In this document: positions 33,400-46,009 of the stretch, in pieces | How the letters are laid out: each line of letters begins with the position of its first letter | How positions within the stretch are numbered: position 1 is the stretch's first letter | DNA from: Coptis chinensis | Lineage: Eukaryota > Streptophyta > Magnoliopsida > Ranunculales > Ranunculaceae | Direction of reading: 5' to 3' | Length of the DNA: 64,000 nucleotides | NCBI GenBank assembly: GCA_015680905.1 | Contig: CM027377.1 | Location: forward strand, 56,565,501-56,629,500 | Notes under the pieces: model-generated | What the model was told of the DNA's origin: nothing | The model's database searches: none | Seen by the model: the letters and a program-made list of their open reading frames with translations, nothing else | Made by a program: the position numbers and the translations under genes

Positions 33400-34925
33400 T
33401 GATAAGAGCCCAAAACTATAGTTTTAACCCTTTAACAGTCATACTTTTAGACCAATTATGTGAGTAATAATTAAGAGTTAACACTGACACGTGTTTTATG
33501 CATTTCGGGCTTCAAAGTCCATTATGTGCAGAAATGTGCCACTTTAGCGAGATAAAGGAGCAAAGGTCGGTTACTAAGGAGTTCGTGATTAAAGGCCAAG
33601 TTTCGGAGAAGACAAAGCCTTTCTAAAAAGCCGGTCAAAAGCTGAAAAGTCGCGTCGGCGTAAAACAAGACACAAAGTCGTGAGAACTTCCAAAGGACAT
33701 ATCTTTGGACTCAGACCTCGGAATGGGGCCTACCTTATGTCAAAACGACCGGCTCGGAAAGAGCTTTCCAATGGTCTAAGCTTTGACCCAATCAGAGGAG
33801 CAGAAGTGGACAGAAAGTCTGTTGAAGCCAACTGCAACTGAAGAGGCCTTTCTAGACTGAAAGATTTGGGTTTTGGGCCTAATTCTCTGGCCCAAAACAT
33901 GGCTCCAAGCCCATGCATGATTTTTGGATCTGAATGTATAAAAACAAAAGCTTAGCTCTTTGTTAATGGTAGATTTTTTAGTAGAGAATAGTAGATTTTT
34001 AGGTTAGAAAATAAAGGTAGCTTAGAATAGAAAGTAGCCATTAAAATAGCTTCTAGATCTAGTTTTTCATGTAGATTAATTAAGTTTAGTTCCATTTCAA
34101 TTATTGTATTAGATTAAACCTTTGAATCTTGTTCTTCATTTTGATTAGATCAATAAAGTAGTATTTTTATCAATTTCGATTTTGTCATTTCCATTTCTAG
34201 ATCTAATTTCAATTCATATCCTTATTTCATTTGAGTCATTAAATTAGATTTCATTATTGTTTAATTAAGTAAATTTCAATTCTTTATATCATGTTTAGTT
34301 TAAAAGTAATCGAAAATGATTGCGTAATGATTCTCGGCTAAACCTCCATTAGAGGGGGTTGAGAAGCCTTGATGAAAGCTTGATTCCGATTAACATAGAT
34401 TCGTCGTAATTTCCTTTCCACTCTAGAAATGTTTAGTTCACCATGAGAATGGGTTTAATCGTTCACATGCTAGTTATTAATTGGTAGAAATGCCATGTGT
34501 AATTAGGGATTAGGAAGAACCAATTATTTGCGGGCGATTCAATTCAGATTACGACGATTTGTAGTTAATAGGATTAAGTCGAGTTAAGGTGGAATCAATT
34601 CCCCTCTAACTCCTTATCATCGAATCAACGTAGCATTCCCTTAGTTATTCCCATCATCGACTAGTTGCAATTCGTGGGTAGTCGCATCGTAGTCTAGTTG
34701 CCTTTTTCGTAAATCTCTCGTTAGACTTTAAGTAGAGAGTACGAACACGTGAGAACACAGCATGTGGAAGGACTAGGAGTGGAACGAATCACTCTACTCC
34801 ACTATATCTCATAGACTTGAGAGTAGAATCTTTGATAAATATAGACCGATAAGATGAAGTTTAGTTTTACTTGCGTTTAGAGTTCATCGCTTTATTTCGT
34901 AGGTAAAGCTATTCATTTTACCATT
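33400..34925 (+). repeat. 5' LTR of Athila-like element B (LTR-3)
   Basis: Starts TGATAAGAGCCC at 33400 and runs, opposite in orientation to element A, into A just upstream of its gag start codon. Very similar to LTR-4 (for example 33960-34290 against 53030-53370), so element B is comparatively young. The right end is eroded: the 'cgtaggtaaa' block near 34900 is followed by a scrambled junction, so the exact end is uncertain. The left flank is 'gtatg'. Confidence 0.85.
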
Positions 34926-35019
34926 AATTCATTTTAACATTAATTAGAATTTCATAAAGTCTTTCGAAGCGGAACAGTCTTTCGATAACATTATTCCCAA
35001 CATTAATAAATTTACAAAG
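34926..35019 (+). other. Deletion junction with templated filler in element B
   Basis: Between the LTR and ORF2, where element C has about 6.9 kb, there are only about 95 bp. These contain shuffled copies of ORF2-start sequence: 'ggaacagtctttcga' at 34971-34985 repeats 35043-35055, and 'cccaacattaata' at 34997-35009 resembles 'tccaacattgata' at 35029-35041. This is typical of end-joining repair with copied filler. Confidence 0.6.
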
Positions 35020-35933
35020 ATGACATCTCCAACATTGATACCGGAACAGTCTTTGAAGATTTGTTCCAAAGCACTACTTATGGTGCTTGGTTTCGCGAAG
35101 CGATCACATTCGTTGGCTGGGAGCCGCTTATGGTAAGATCTGATGTACTTTATTCTCCGACTCTAGCATCTTATTTTTACGATAACTGCATTTTCTTTGA
35201 AAGACCAGATGGAGAACAAGTGTTCTCCATCAACATTGATAATGAACCAATGGAAATTACCAGGTTCTTGCTAGCATTTGTTCTTGGACTTGCTATGCCC
35301 ACTGAAATACAAGACCCATGGTGCTATTGGGTAGATAATATGTATGTCTACACTTATGAGTTTTTGCATGAGTCGTATGGGGCGGGCATTTTCCATATCG
35401 AGGACCAAGGGGAATATAACGTCGCCTTTGGTAGCCTGTCCATGAACATAGGAACTGTTATGTTTTGGATCATGCTAAACATTTTAGGGGAATGGCGTTT
35501 TTCTTCTGTGAATGATGCCACTTGCAGCGTCTTCCTTGCTCTAGCCACGGGACGTATGTGTCATGACCTTCCCCGAACCTTGATGTCTAGTTTAGCTCGA
35601 TCCCATAGCATGAGGCATAAGTACCTTCTTATGCCCATTCTAGTTTCTCGTATTATGCTATGTTTCTTTCCTGTTTTTTGTACACGCTTCACGGATTGGA
35701 ATACGGTCGACACTGTACGACCCACCAATAGTATTATTCGATCTTTCCGTGCAATGACTTGGCAAGGGTGGAGGATACAACCTCATCTAGTTGCACCCTA
35801 CACCCCGTCAAACCAAGTGGCTCTTAATAGGTTAGCAATAATAGATGATAAATGGCGGGAAGCCTGGCAAATTATCATGGCATGGCAGACGCAAAGGGAA
35901 CCTCACTTCTTTATGGAAGAAGAGGATGAGTAA
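35020..35933 (+). pseudogene. ORF2 of element B (near-intact)
   Basis: About 304 codons after allowing one frame change. ATG at 35020 gives MTSPTLIPEQS. A missing base near 35055 shifts the frame, after which 290 codons are open to the stop at 35931. Blocks: FQSTTYGAWFREAITFVGWE, DNCIFFERPDGEQVFSINID, EITRFLLAFVLGLAMPTEIQ, NIGTVMFWIMLNILGEWRFS, LARSHSMRHKYLLMPILVSR, and an acidic end MEEEDE. This is the reference copy for the family in this window. Element C is nearly identical at the nucleotide level, element A more diverged. Function unknown. It shares a motif order with ORF1. Confidence 0.8.
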
Positions 35934-37292
35934 GATGATGAGTAATCGCGGGGATAAGGTAAGTTTCATTCTAGTTAGTGTCCGCTTATGTCCCCAAGCA
36001 ATTTCATTCTTGTTAACCCCATAATGGGTAGAACTTCGTATAGAGTTGTGTAATGGGTTTTATTTCCTATATTAGCATGCGTTCTAACCTTGTTTTCTGG
36101 ATGTTCACGAATTTCCGCAGCTTCAATGGTATTTTTCCTACCCTCTTTATTTAATTGCTTTGAGGACAAAGCATGCTTTTTGTTGGGGGGGCATAGAAAA
36201 CGCGTGTAATTAAGGCATTTGTTAGGATATAGATATGTATAATATGCATTTGTTTCTAGTTAAAATTTCAAAAATTCAAAAATATAAATAAATAAGTTAT
36301 GCTATACACTTAGGAATATTGGTATTGTTTCTTTCTCCATGCTCTTAACAATCTAGAAGTCTCACGTAGTTGTTGCATCAGAATAATTGTTAGAAACTTA
36401 GGTTAATATATAGGTAATAATCTTTGCATCTATCTATAAATATATTACATGAGTATCTATGATTGTTAGCGATGATAAGTTTTGAAATCTAGGCTAGAGT
36501 ACTTATTCTACAAATCCTGTGAAAAATATAGCCTAAAAGCCTTATATGGGGAAACATTTGAGAAATGACACAAGGGAGAAGTAAAATCCGGGATAGATAT
36601 ATCACACGTCCACTTGCTTGATCACTATGCCATATCCTAAAAGCGAGAATTTAGGCCCTCTTTGGATCGATATAGCAGAAATTCAAGCCTATGAATTATT
36701 TTCCGCTAATTAAGCCCTCTCGAGCCTTTCTTTAGCCTTCCATAAACCACAAATCCTTTACCCTGTTACAAAAACAAAACAAAATAAAAAAAATAAAAAA
36801 TAAAAAATAAAAAAAATCATCCCACCCAATTTAGAATAAGTCTGAGAATAGAATGAGGAAGAAAGAAGAAGAGAAAAACCTGTGTAAACAAAAGTTAGTT
36901 AATTGCTTCAGAAAATAAAGAAAAGAAGTTTCCATCCAAGGAAAGAAAAATAAAAATAAAAATAAAATAAAAACTCCAAAAATAGAATAAAAGGGAGTCA
37001 AAAGCCAAAGAAAAAAAAAAAGATAGAAAAGAAAAAGAAAAATATGGCTAAGGATGGAAACAAAGTATAGAAGCAAAAGAAAATAACAAGGTTTTCTCTA
37101 AGTTACATAATATGAAAACTCTATTATCTCAGACTTGTCCTTTTTGAATATCCATTTCCTTCCTTCTTAAACCATCTCCTAATCCCCGCAACACCTAATA
37201 AAGACCTCTAGCTCAATTAGGAATAAGTTAGTGTGATAGTCAGTGGCAGATGTGTTTGATCGACTCCGGCTTCCTTGTTGTCATTGAGATTG
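35934..37292 (+). mobile_element. 3' non-coding region of element B, left part
   Basis: Matches 1 to about 842 and 63268-64000. Contains the tract-like 'tgttggggggg' at 36181-36191 after 'tgaggacaaagcatgc', and the purine-rich run at about 36840-37060. It is broken at 'gagattg' (37286-37292) by the CACTA insertion and resumes at 51947. Confidence 0.88.
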
Positions 37293-37540
37293 CACCAAAA
37301 AAGTGACTTTTAGCCTCGGACATATTGCCGCGGCTAGGGGTTTGGTGGCTATATCTTACTTGTTGCCACGACAAACTAAATATGTGGCAAGAAGTACCTT
37401 TTTGCCTCGTGATTATCCTTTTGTTGCAAAAGGTGCATTTTTTGCAACCGTTTCAATGTGGTCGTGGCTTTAAGTCGGACCTTTTAGAGTATGAACAAAT
37501 TTTTTTGGCGTGGCTTTAATTAAGTGTTTGACGTCGATGG
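37293..37540 (+). repeat. Left terminal and subterminal repeats of the CACTA element
   Basis: The terminal CACC(AAAAAA)GTG is followed by 'ttttagcctcgg', 'ttgccgcggctagggg', 'tgttgccacgacaaac', 'ttttgcctcgtg' and similar units. In CACTA elements such motifs bind the TnpA-type protein. The remaining 37541-39042 before the transposase start is AT-rich and shows no gene. Confidence 0.75.
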
Positions 37541-39042
37541 CTGCAAAAAGGCTATCTAAAACATTAAATAATTATTTTCATTAAAAAAAAAATCAGAAAA
37601 TAGAAAAACCGCAGAAAATAGAAAATAGAAAAAATAGAAAATAGAAAATATAAATAATTAGCATTCCTGCGGTTCTTTCACTCGTTTATTTTTTGGTAGT
37701 TGAATCAAATAACAAAAAGATCGAAGAAAGAAGAAACCGAAAAAACCCAAATACTTTGAACCGGCTGCCGCACCAGTGCCTTCTTCTTCACCGCCAGTTG
37801 CTGCTTCTTATTCACCGGTTGCCTTCTTGTTCTTCACTACTTCTGCCTCCTTCTCCATTACTTATTTTACCTTCAGGTAATCCTCCTTCTCCGCGTTTTG
37901 GATTTAAAGAACTGCTCTTTGCACTAAAGAATCAGTTAATTCATTTCTAATCATCCATTTAGATGAGTTTTCTGCTAGAGTAAAACACGAATCTAATTAT
38001 CTATACAAACCATTCACTAATTTGAAGAACTTTAATAGATTCTCAACTTTAAATCAAAATATTGTAGATGAATTAATCAAAATCCAAAAACAAAAAAAAA
38101 TTTGGAAGAGATGAGAATATGACGATTTTATCGAACTAGCGAGTTTTGTTTCTCATAATTGATGAAATGGGTTTTTGTCGAGATGTTGTCGTTCATGAAA
38201 TTTTTGGGTCTCTGAAGTGTGAAGAAGGTTTAAGGAAGAAGACATGTACCACTATACTATACTCCCCATCTCATAGTAGCACTAGTGTAGTATAACTTAT
38301 TTTTCTCGGTTTCTGACCAACTCAATAGCTAATTATGTTTTGTCCTTTCTCCTAATTCTACTTCTTTTTCAATCCTTCCGTAATTTTGTTTTTTTGGTTA
38401 GAATCATTTGTAACTTTGTTATCAAACATTTGATTTATTAATCCTTTATTAATTACTTTGAGAACACACAAGAAAAAAATCAAGTATGATAACTAGCATT
38501 TGTTACTTTCAAGACTTCATTAATTAGTAAAATTACTAGTATATATATAAGCTCGTGGGCTCTCAAAGTGGGAGCTTCTCAAGTTAGGCGATCTGGCTCC
38601 GCTCCCCTTCAACAATCGGTGACTAAGTCAAGCACTTCATTATTTTATTTAAATCTAAAATATCGTAAGAATATTTGATCAATTGATTCGACTTTTCTAT
38701 TGTTAGAATATTGTATATATATATGAGGTTTTAATCCAATTTATGTTATTTTTGGATAAAAAGATCGACTTTTCAAATTTAAAGCTTTAGCTTTTCCTAG
38801 ATTGAGTTCTAGTTATGTTTTCATGGCTATTGCTTTCTTCAATTATGTGAGACCAATATTTGGTGGTAAATCCCACATTTGGATAGTTAATATGGCCTTG
38901 TCACAGTCTTTTTTTTATTGGTTCTCCTATGTTATGTTAGGATATGTTAGTGAATATATTAATTTTTGAACTTGATGTAGGATATGATATTCTTCTTTGA
39001 ACAAGATTTTTTTTTTTTATGTAGTTGTAGTTCAGTTTTTAA

Positions 39043-42000
39043 ATGGATAAAAGTTGGATGGATCCGACTCTAGGAAGATGCTGTCGTAAGTATATACTTG
39101 GTTGTGAGAAATTTATCGAGTTTGCTTCATGTTGCTGTACTAAGAGTTCAAAATTGTCTTTTCTAGTACGATTGCTTCATGTAAAGTGTCTTAACGGCTG
39201 GAGTAATCATTCGTTTGACATGTTGCTTGAGGTATTAAATGATTCACTTCCAAATGACATCAATATGCCCAAGAATCATTATGAATCAAAAAAACAACTT
39301 CGGGATCTTGGGATGGAGTGCATTAAGATAGACGCATGTCTTAATGATTGTATGTTGTATTGGAAGGATAATAAACCAATTATGGACAAGGATAACTGTG
39401 ATGTATGTGGTGAGTCAAGATGGATCACGACTTCGGAGTGTACAGAAAATAGAGTTAGTTCATCTGCAAAACCTAAGAAAAAGGCTGCTAAGGTTTTGCG
39501 ATACTTTCCTATAAAACCAAGACTCCAAAGATTATTTATGTGCTCAAAAACTTCTAAAGATATGAGATGGCATGCTGATGATCGTACGAAAGATGGTGCT
39601 TTGAGGCATCCGGTGACTCAAGGAATGGAAAAGCTTAGACCAAAGATATCCTTCATTTGGTTTAGAATCTCGCAATGTCAGACTCGGAATGGCTAGTGAT
39701 GGCTTCAATCCTTTTGGTAGTCTTAGTTCTATTCATAGCACTTGGCCCGTTATTCTAGTTCCGTATAATCTGCCGCCTTGGATGTGTATGAAACAACCTT
39801 TTCTCATCATGTCATTGCTAATTCCTGGCCCTACTAGCAGTCCCGGAAATAACATTGACGTGTACTTGCAGCCATTGATTGATGAGTTAAAGGAGTTGTG
39901 GGAGAAGGGAGTTGAGACGTATGATGCCTCTTCAAAACAGAATTTTAAAATGCATGCAGCTGTTTTGTGGACTATTAATGACTTCCCAGCATTTGCTAAT
40001 TTGTCCGGATGGAGCACTAAAGGACAACTTGACTGTCCCTCTTGCCATGAGAAGACTTGCTCAAAATGGTTGCAAAATGGGAAAAAGTTCTGTTATATGG
40101 GAAGTCGTAAATTCCTGCCACTTGATCATAAATATCGAAAGAATAAGAGTTCTTTTGATAACAAGACAGAAATGGGAGTTGCCCCAAGCCCCTTTACTGG
40201 AAGTGATGTACTTGCTCAATTAGATGGATTCGACCAAATCACATTTGGTAAGGTGAATAGTGATAAGGTTATTGGACAAAAGAGAAGTCGAGAGGATAAT
40301 TCTTTGCCACACAATTGGAAGAAGATTAGTGTATTTTTTGAGCTCCCATATTGGAAATACCTTTGTTTACTCCATAATCTAGATGTCATGCACATTGAAA
40401 AGAACAACGGTGAAAGTTGGCTTGGGACACTGCTGAATTTAGAGAAGAAATCAAAGGATAACCTGAAGTCAAGACAAGATTTGGTGTTAATGGGTATGCG
40501 AAAGTCACTTCATCCGATAGCTAAAGAGGGTAACAAATACTATATCCCCCCTGCTCCCTTTACCTTGTCCTTGGAAGAGGAGGAAGCTTTGTCAATTCTT
40601 GAAAGGTATTAAAGTTCCGGATAATTTTTCATCAAATATATCGCGTCATGTTCAGGTGAAAGAATGCAAAATACCTGGCCTAAAAAGCCATGATTGGCAT
40701 GTTCTAGTGCAGCAACTGCTTCCAGTTGCAATACGTGGAATCTTACCTAAGGAAGTTACATTAGTTCTTGTTGAACTCTCTAATTTCTACAAGCAGTTGT
40801 GTTCAAAAGTATTATGGGTTGCAGAGTTGGAACGTCTTGAGTACCAGATTGCTGTCACACTATGCAAAATGGAAATGATATTTCCTCCATCATTTTTTGA
40901 TGTTATGGTGCACTTGCCTATTCATTTAGCTGGTCAAGCTAAGCTCGCTGGACCAGTGTACTATCGATGGATGTACCCAATCGAAAGGTCAGTAAGTAAA
41001 GATAATAGTAATGGTTACTTTTGTTTGTATTTTGTTAAAATTTGAACTTAAATTTTGTCATCTTTTATATTTATTCAGGTACTTGTACACTTTGAAGAAG
41101 TATGTTAAGTAATAAGAGTAGACCGAGGAGGGATCCATTGCGAAGGGTATCTTCTCGATGAATGCTTGACTTTCTGCTCAAGATACTTAGATGATGGGAT
41201 GGAGACTAAGTTCAACGGACGAGGGAGGAATGAAGAATTCTAGTTGTTGGATTGGATGGACGGTTTTCTATTTTTTCAGGATACAGTCGTGCTTTAGGGA
41301 AAGGAACGTTTAGGACTTTAACAGACGATGAGTGGGAACAAGCTCGTTTGTATGTGCTAATCAATTGTGAGGAAGTGGTACCATTTATTGAGTAAGTCCA
41401 CTTTATTGAAATTGTGCTTTAGTTAAAAGAAATATTATTTATAAACCTATGTAAGTAAATGCAATAATGTTTTTGTACAGGAAACACAAACAAGTGATTA
41501 GGGATGAGCTCGGGCGGCGGGGAAGTGCTAGGAATGTGAACCGTATTCATAATGAACGGTTTGGTAAATGGTTTGAAAACCAAGTAAGTGTTAATTGTAT
41601 GCAGTTAGATTATGTATATCGGTTTATGTACTCTATTTACTTTTTCCAAAGTAGTTTTGTAGATAGCAATATGATTTCTTTGTTTAGTAACATGCCTCAA
41701 GAAGGATTCTACTTGTTTTATTTATATTTATGTTTAGCTGATTTAGGGATATTTAGAGGATGTTCAGTACAGTTTAGATTTAGTTTCTTATTTAGGGATG
41801 TTTGTTCTATTTGGAATTTAGCTGCAGGTTCCTAGAGCATTGGTAATTAGTCTGTCCAACACAAAGAACAAGGAAAAAATAAGCAGATGTTAGTAAATCT
41901 CTCTCCCCCTCCCTCCTACATTAGTTGTTTCCTTTTCTTTTGGGTCCTGGAGAGTGGAAGACAAAGAATGTCTCTCTGCATTACCGAGTAATTAGTTGTA

Positions 42001-43111
42001 ATAGCTCTTTTTCTTTGCTTCAGAGTATATCTTGATCTAATGTCGATCTACTATAATGACTTTACTTGATCTAGTTGTGTTATCAATAGTGGTAAAGTTA
42101 TTAGGGCTATTCAAAATTTCAAACCTTATAATAATTACTCATGTACAACAATTTATATTCTGCTTCAGATAGAGTGTTCTGAGGTCTGAGCCTCAAACCT
42201 TGTAATAAAAGTCCAATATTCTGCCATGTTGTTTGTTGCAAAAGAAGCCATTTTTTTGTCTTCTTTCTTTTTGATTGGAGCTACTTGCTACTGATTGCTT
42301 ATGTTTACTGAAGTTCAACATTATTTTTTTCTCCTTATCTGAATAGGTCCAGCAAATGAAAAAGGATGGGGAGTTGGTCAGCAAGCAACTTCAGAGTTTA
42401 GCATATGGTCCTAGTCGATTTGCTTCTTGTTTCAAGGGCTGTATTGCAAATGGATACAGATTTCACACAAAAGCTCGTGAGTCACGAAGGAAAACTCATA
42501 ATAGTGGAGTTTTTGTATCGGCAGAAACGTCAAGCTTTGCGAGCGCGAAAGACATGAACCCAGTGACCGGTAGTGTGGGTTATTATGGTGTGTTGAATGA
42601 CATAGTTGAGTTGCGTTATTGCAAGGAGAATAGAGTGTTTCTGTTCAAGTGTGATTGGTGGGATGTTATGACTCGCGTAGGAATGAAAATAGATGAATAT
42701 GGGTTCACTACTGTGAACTTTACACGAACCTTAGCTACGAGTGAACCATTTATTTTAGCATCTCAAGCTGAACAAGTTTTTTATCTCCAAGATAATTTGG
42801 ATGATAATTGGCGAGTTCTGTTAAAGATGCTTCCAAGGGACTTGTATGATATGGGTTCAATAGTTGAGTCGACTGAAGATAACACGTCTTGCATGCAGCA
42901 AGATGTGGATAACATAGTTGACAGCACACACGACATTAACGGTTGAACTAGGAGTGAGATTGATGGAGTAGAAGTTGTTGTGGATACTATTGATGAAGAT
43001 ATCATTGACGGTGTCGAATGTGATGAAGACTTCATCAATGATAGTGATTGTGATGAAGACCTTGATAATGATTGTGATGAAGACAATGACAGTGACGATG
43101 ATTATATGTAG
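39043..43111 (+). pseudogene. TNP2-type CACTA transposase, decayed
   Basis: Starts MDKSWMDPTLGR. An N-terminal transposase-associated domain is followed by a cysteine-containing CDVCGESRWI and RYFPIKPRLQRLF, then in a new frame (from about 39690) WPVILVPYNLPPWMCMKQPF, PGNNIDVYLQPLIDELKELW, LSGWSTKGQLDCPSCHEKTC and HNLDVMHIEKNNGESWLGTL. These are hallmark TNP2 blocks, including the DVMHIEKN motif. A DUF4218-like part (40599-41180) and a DUF4216-like part (42356-42946; VFLFKCDWWDV) complete it. An acidic Asp-rich tail runs to 43111 after an in-frame TGA at 42944. At least one intron (about 41585-42347). Frameshifts at about 39690, 40600 and 41110 mean the protein cannot be made intact. The reaction would be cut-and-paste excision at the CACTA ends. 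Confidence 0.9.
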
Positions 43112-43291
43112 TTTTTTGTGCTATTTTTTTTTGTGGGAACAAACTCATTTTTGTCTGTTTTTTTGTGGGAACAAACTCGTTTTTTGTGCTATTTTTTTTT
43201 TTTTTTATGTTTTGGGAGTGGTTATTATCTAGTGTCTTCCTTGATGGATTTACTTGATGAATTGCTTTATGTGACGATTTAGACAGGTGCA

Positions 43292-44772
43292 ATGGTCAAA
43301 CGATTTCGAGAGGATCCTAATGGTGACCAGAGCGGTAAGTTTAACTAAACTAACATTCTAGTTCATTATTGTCTTATGTTTAATTAATGAAGATTTGGGC
43401 TTGTGTACAGCTGGAAAGTGGGTAAGGGGCACTTCTACCCTTCCTAAGGTATTTGACCAACCAAATGGCTCAAAGTTGGAATTGGTATGGAAAAGGCGGA
43501 CAACCAATGGGACCTCGGAAACATCAAGCTTGTTCTATGAATCTCTTGGAGTATTAATGGCAACGTCACGTCGATTTGATTGGACTAAAAATTGGGAGCT
43601 CCAAGATGTAGGCGACAAAGAGTGGTTATGGGATAACATTAAGGTATGGACATTTGGATCTGCACACACTTGCACTAATTTAAAAAAACTGTCTATTTCA
43701 TTTCTTAGTAGATCTTTTTGTCTCTCGTTTTAGGATAAATGGGAACTTAATGAGACCCGGAAGGAGCCCACTTTGGCTGTGATTTCCGGGGACGAATTCA
43801 GAAACAAAAAGAGTAAATGGAAAAGGAACTTTTATACCCGCTATGCCACATATGAAGAAGCATTATAAGCCATAGGCCAGAGCAACTATCGCAACAAGAG
43901 TGGGTTCAACTTATGGAGTTTTGGGATACTCCGGAGCATCAAGTAAGAAAAAGTGTAATGTTTAGCTTAAGTATTTTTATAGGGTACAATACTAACTAGG
44001 AGATCTTTTTGTATAGGCAATTTCTAAACGTAATAGGGCTAACCGTGCTAAGCAAATAGCGAAGCATGCTGCTGGAAGAATAAGTTTTCCCCAGTTTGAA
44101 GAGATAATGGTACATATGCTTATTATTTTTATTTTCCTACTGCGGCATTGAATTTGACTAGTGATTAACAATTAATAAATTTCTTTATATTTGGTTAGAG
44201 TCAGGAGGCTGGAGCACCCCCTTCCCTAGGAGATCTTTTTGTGAGGACTCACACAAGTTCACAAACGCATGACGCTCTTGATGATCAATCAAGAGAATAC
44301 ATTGTATGTAACAATTTCATCTTAGTAATAGCTTCAGTTTAAATATCATACTCGGCTGTATTTAATATCCTGTGTGTAATTTTTTTTTTGGAATACGAAG
44401 CACAAAATGAAAGACCTAGCAGGTATAGATGAACATGGGACACAACTACCTCTCTCAGATGAGATCTATAGGGAAGTGATGCCTCCAGAGCGGCATGGAC
44501 GTGTGAGGTTGAAGGGACGAGGTGTAACCCCAACCAGCTACTTTGGCTCCGACTATCTTGAGACAAATCGTGTGAATGACTTGGAAAGCCGGTTGGCTGA
44601 AATGCAAAAAAGTAGCACAAAGAAGGAGGAGGAAAGGCGACTTGAGATTGAAGAGATTAAGAGGCAAGCACAAGAGAAAGATGAGCAAAGGCGACATGAA
44701 ATAGATGAGATGAAGAGGCAGTTGGATGCGAGATGCGGACATGGAAACACGACTTATGCAAAAGGTGGCTAA
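43292..44772 (+). pseudogene. PttA/TnpA-like gene of the CACTA element (PttA-II)
   Basis: Six probable exons: 43292-43334, about 43411-43645 (LPKVFDQPNGSKLELVWKRR; SRRFDWTKNWELQDVGDKEW), about 43734-43945, about 44018-44107, about 44200-44303 and about 44405-44772 (DEIYREVMPPERHGRVRLKG; RGVTPTSYFGSDYLE). It ends in a long Glu/Lys/Arg coiled coil (residues KKEEERRLEIEEIKRQAQEK onward). Family: plant transposase (Ptta/En/Spm), the accessory protein of CACTA elements that binds subterminal motifs. A stop (TAA at about 43866) interrupts exon 3. The sequence belongs to a different branch from the PttA-I gene at 12232-19541. Confidence 0.82.
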
Positions 44773-45743
44773 TTTTGCCCAAATGGTATCAATGTAGATG
44801 CGTAAACATGCTTAGTTTCTTGTCTATGAATGTTCTTTTTCTTTATAATCTGAGCTGGTCTCTTAGAGCCTGTAGTTATCTTCACCCTGTTAAAAAACCT
44901 TCCTGGATGCATATTGTTAAGCCATTGAGTCCAAATATTTGTTTAAGTAGTTAGCTTAGATTTCATGGCAACTTGGTTAGTTCTGGAAGTGGTTTTGAGC
45001 TTAATATCAAGTACTTGCAACTTTGAGTCCAAATAGTATTTAAGTAGTTGCTTAGAGTTCAAGTCAGGAACCCGATATACACTGGTGTCCAAGTCTAGAG
45101 CAAGCTAGAGTTCCTATTTGATCGTTACAAGGGTTGATTGTATTCAACTGTGTGCTTCTTGTTTTGACTCTTGGTGCCTTTTGAGTCTTTGTCTATGTTT
45201 TGACTTTTGAGATATTGTCTACTCACGGTGTCTTTGTTGAAATGTGAAAACGAGGTTGTCACGTTTTAGTAGTAGGATGATCGATCCGAAACTTGAGTTT
45301 AATCTTGGATGGCTAGTGAGATGCTGCTGAGCCTCAATAAACCCATTTTTCTGGATTGAAGTTTCAGTACTCCTACTCAATTGGGAAGAGATGCTAGAGC
45401 AGGGTTGTGCTTGAAGCTGCTATCGCTTGATCTCGTTTAAGCTACTTCTTTGGCTTTCTTCATGAAGAAAATGATGACCCAATTTCAATAACATCAAGAA
45501 CAGCAGGATACGAACTGGGCATTTCGGGAACAAAAACTGGTCTTGTAAAACTCTCGTCATAGAGTCTTTGACTTCTAGATATTCTGTGCCACACATATCG
45601 GTCAATTGCCATGGTTACGTTTTATTACGATCGGCTATAAGAAATTGGGGACGCTGGGTGTTCCTACACTCAACTTGTATTGGTTTTCTCTCCTCTCATT
45701 CTCTTCTCGGCAGCGGAAGAAAGAGCATATCGAAAACCCAACC
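44773..45743. other. Unassigned stretch in the CACTA element
   Basis: No recognisable gene. The last ~60 bases ('tcattctcttctcggcagcg' and following, to 'aaaacccaacc') look like the 5' untranslated leader of the captured ribosomal protein L5 gene, so the capture began upstream of its start codon. Confidence 0.5.
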
Positions 45744-46009
45744 ATGGTGTTCATCAAACCCACAAAGTCGAGGGGCTTACTTTAAAGCGTTATCAAGTTA
45801 AGTTCGGGGAGAAGGAGAGCTGGAAAGGCGGATTCTGGGGGCTCGTATCCGTCTTATCAACGGGACAAGAACAAGTACGGGACACCCAAATATCGTTTTG
45901 TTGTGCGGTTTACCAACAAAGATATAATTACTCAGATTGTATCTACTAGTATTCTTTGGTGATATGATACTTACATCAGCTTATGCCCATGAAGCTGCCC
46001 GATATGGTC
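45744..46009 (+). pseudogene. RPL5: Captured fragment of ribosomal protein L5 (uL18) gene
   Basis: From ATG 45744 the three frames together give the N-terminal part of cytosolic ribosomal protein L5: MVFIKPTKSRG, then [61 protein letters not shown]. Each block is unmistakable, but frameshifts separate them and the reading stops near 46009, about a third of the way through the protein. The normal protein binds 5S rRNA in the large ribosomal subunit. This copy is a non-functional passenger inside the CACTA element. Confidence 0.85.

Noticed and set aside
33378-33413. Gag start at 33413
   Set aside because: Those codons lie across the junction into LTR-3 of element B; the family start is at 33377/33374.
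39043-44772. TNP2 and PttA-II as host genes
   Set aside because: Both lie inside CACTA ends with a TTG duplication and carry transposase-family motifs and stops.
45420-45605. 61-codon minus-strand frame before the L5 fragment
   Set aside because: No recognisable motif; could be another captured scrap, but nothing supports it.
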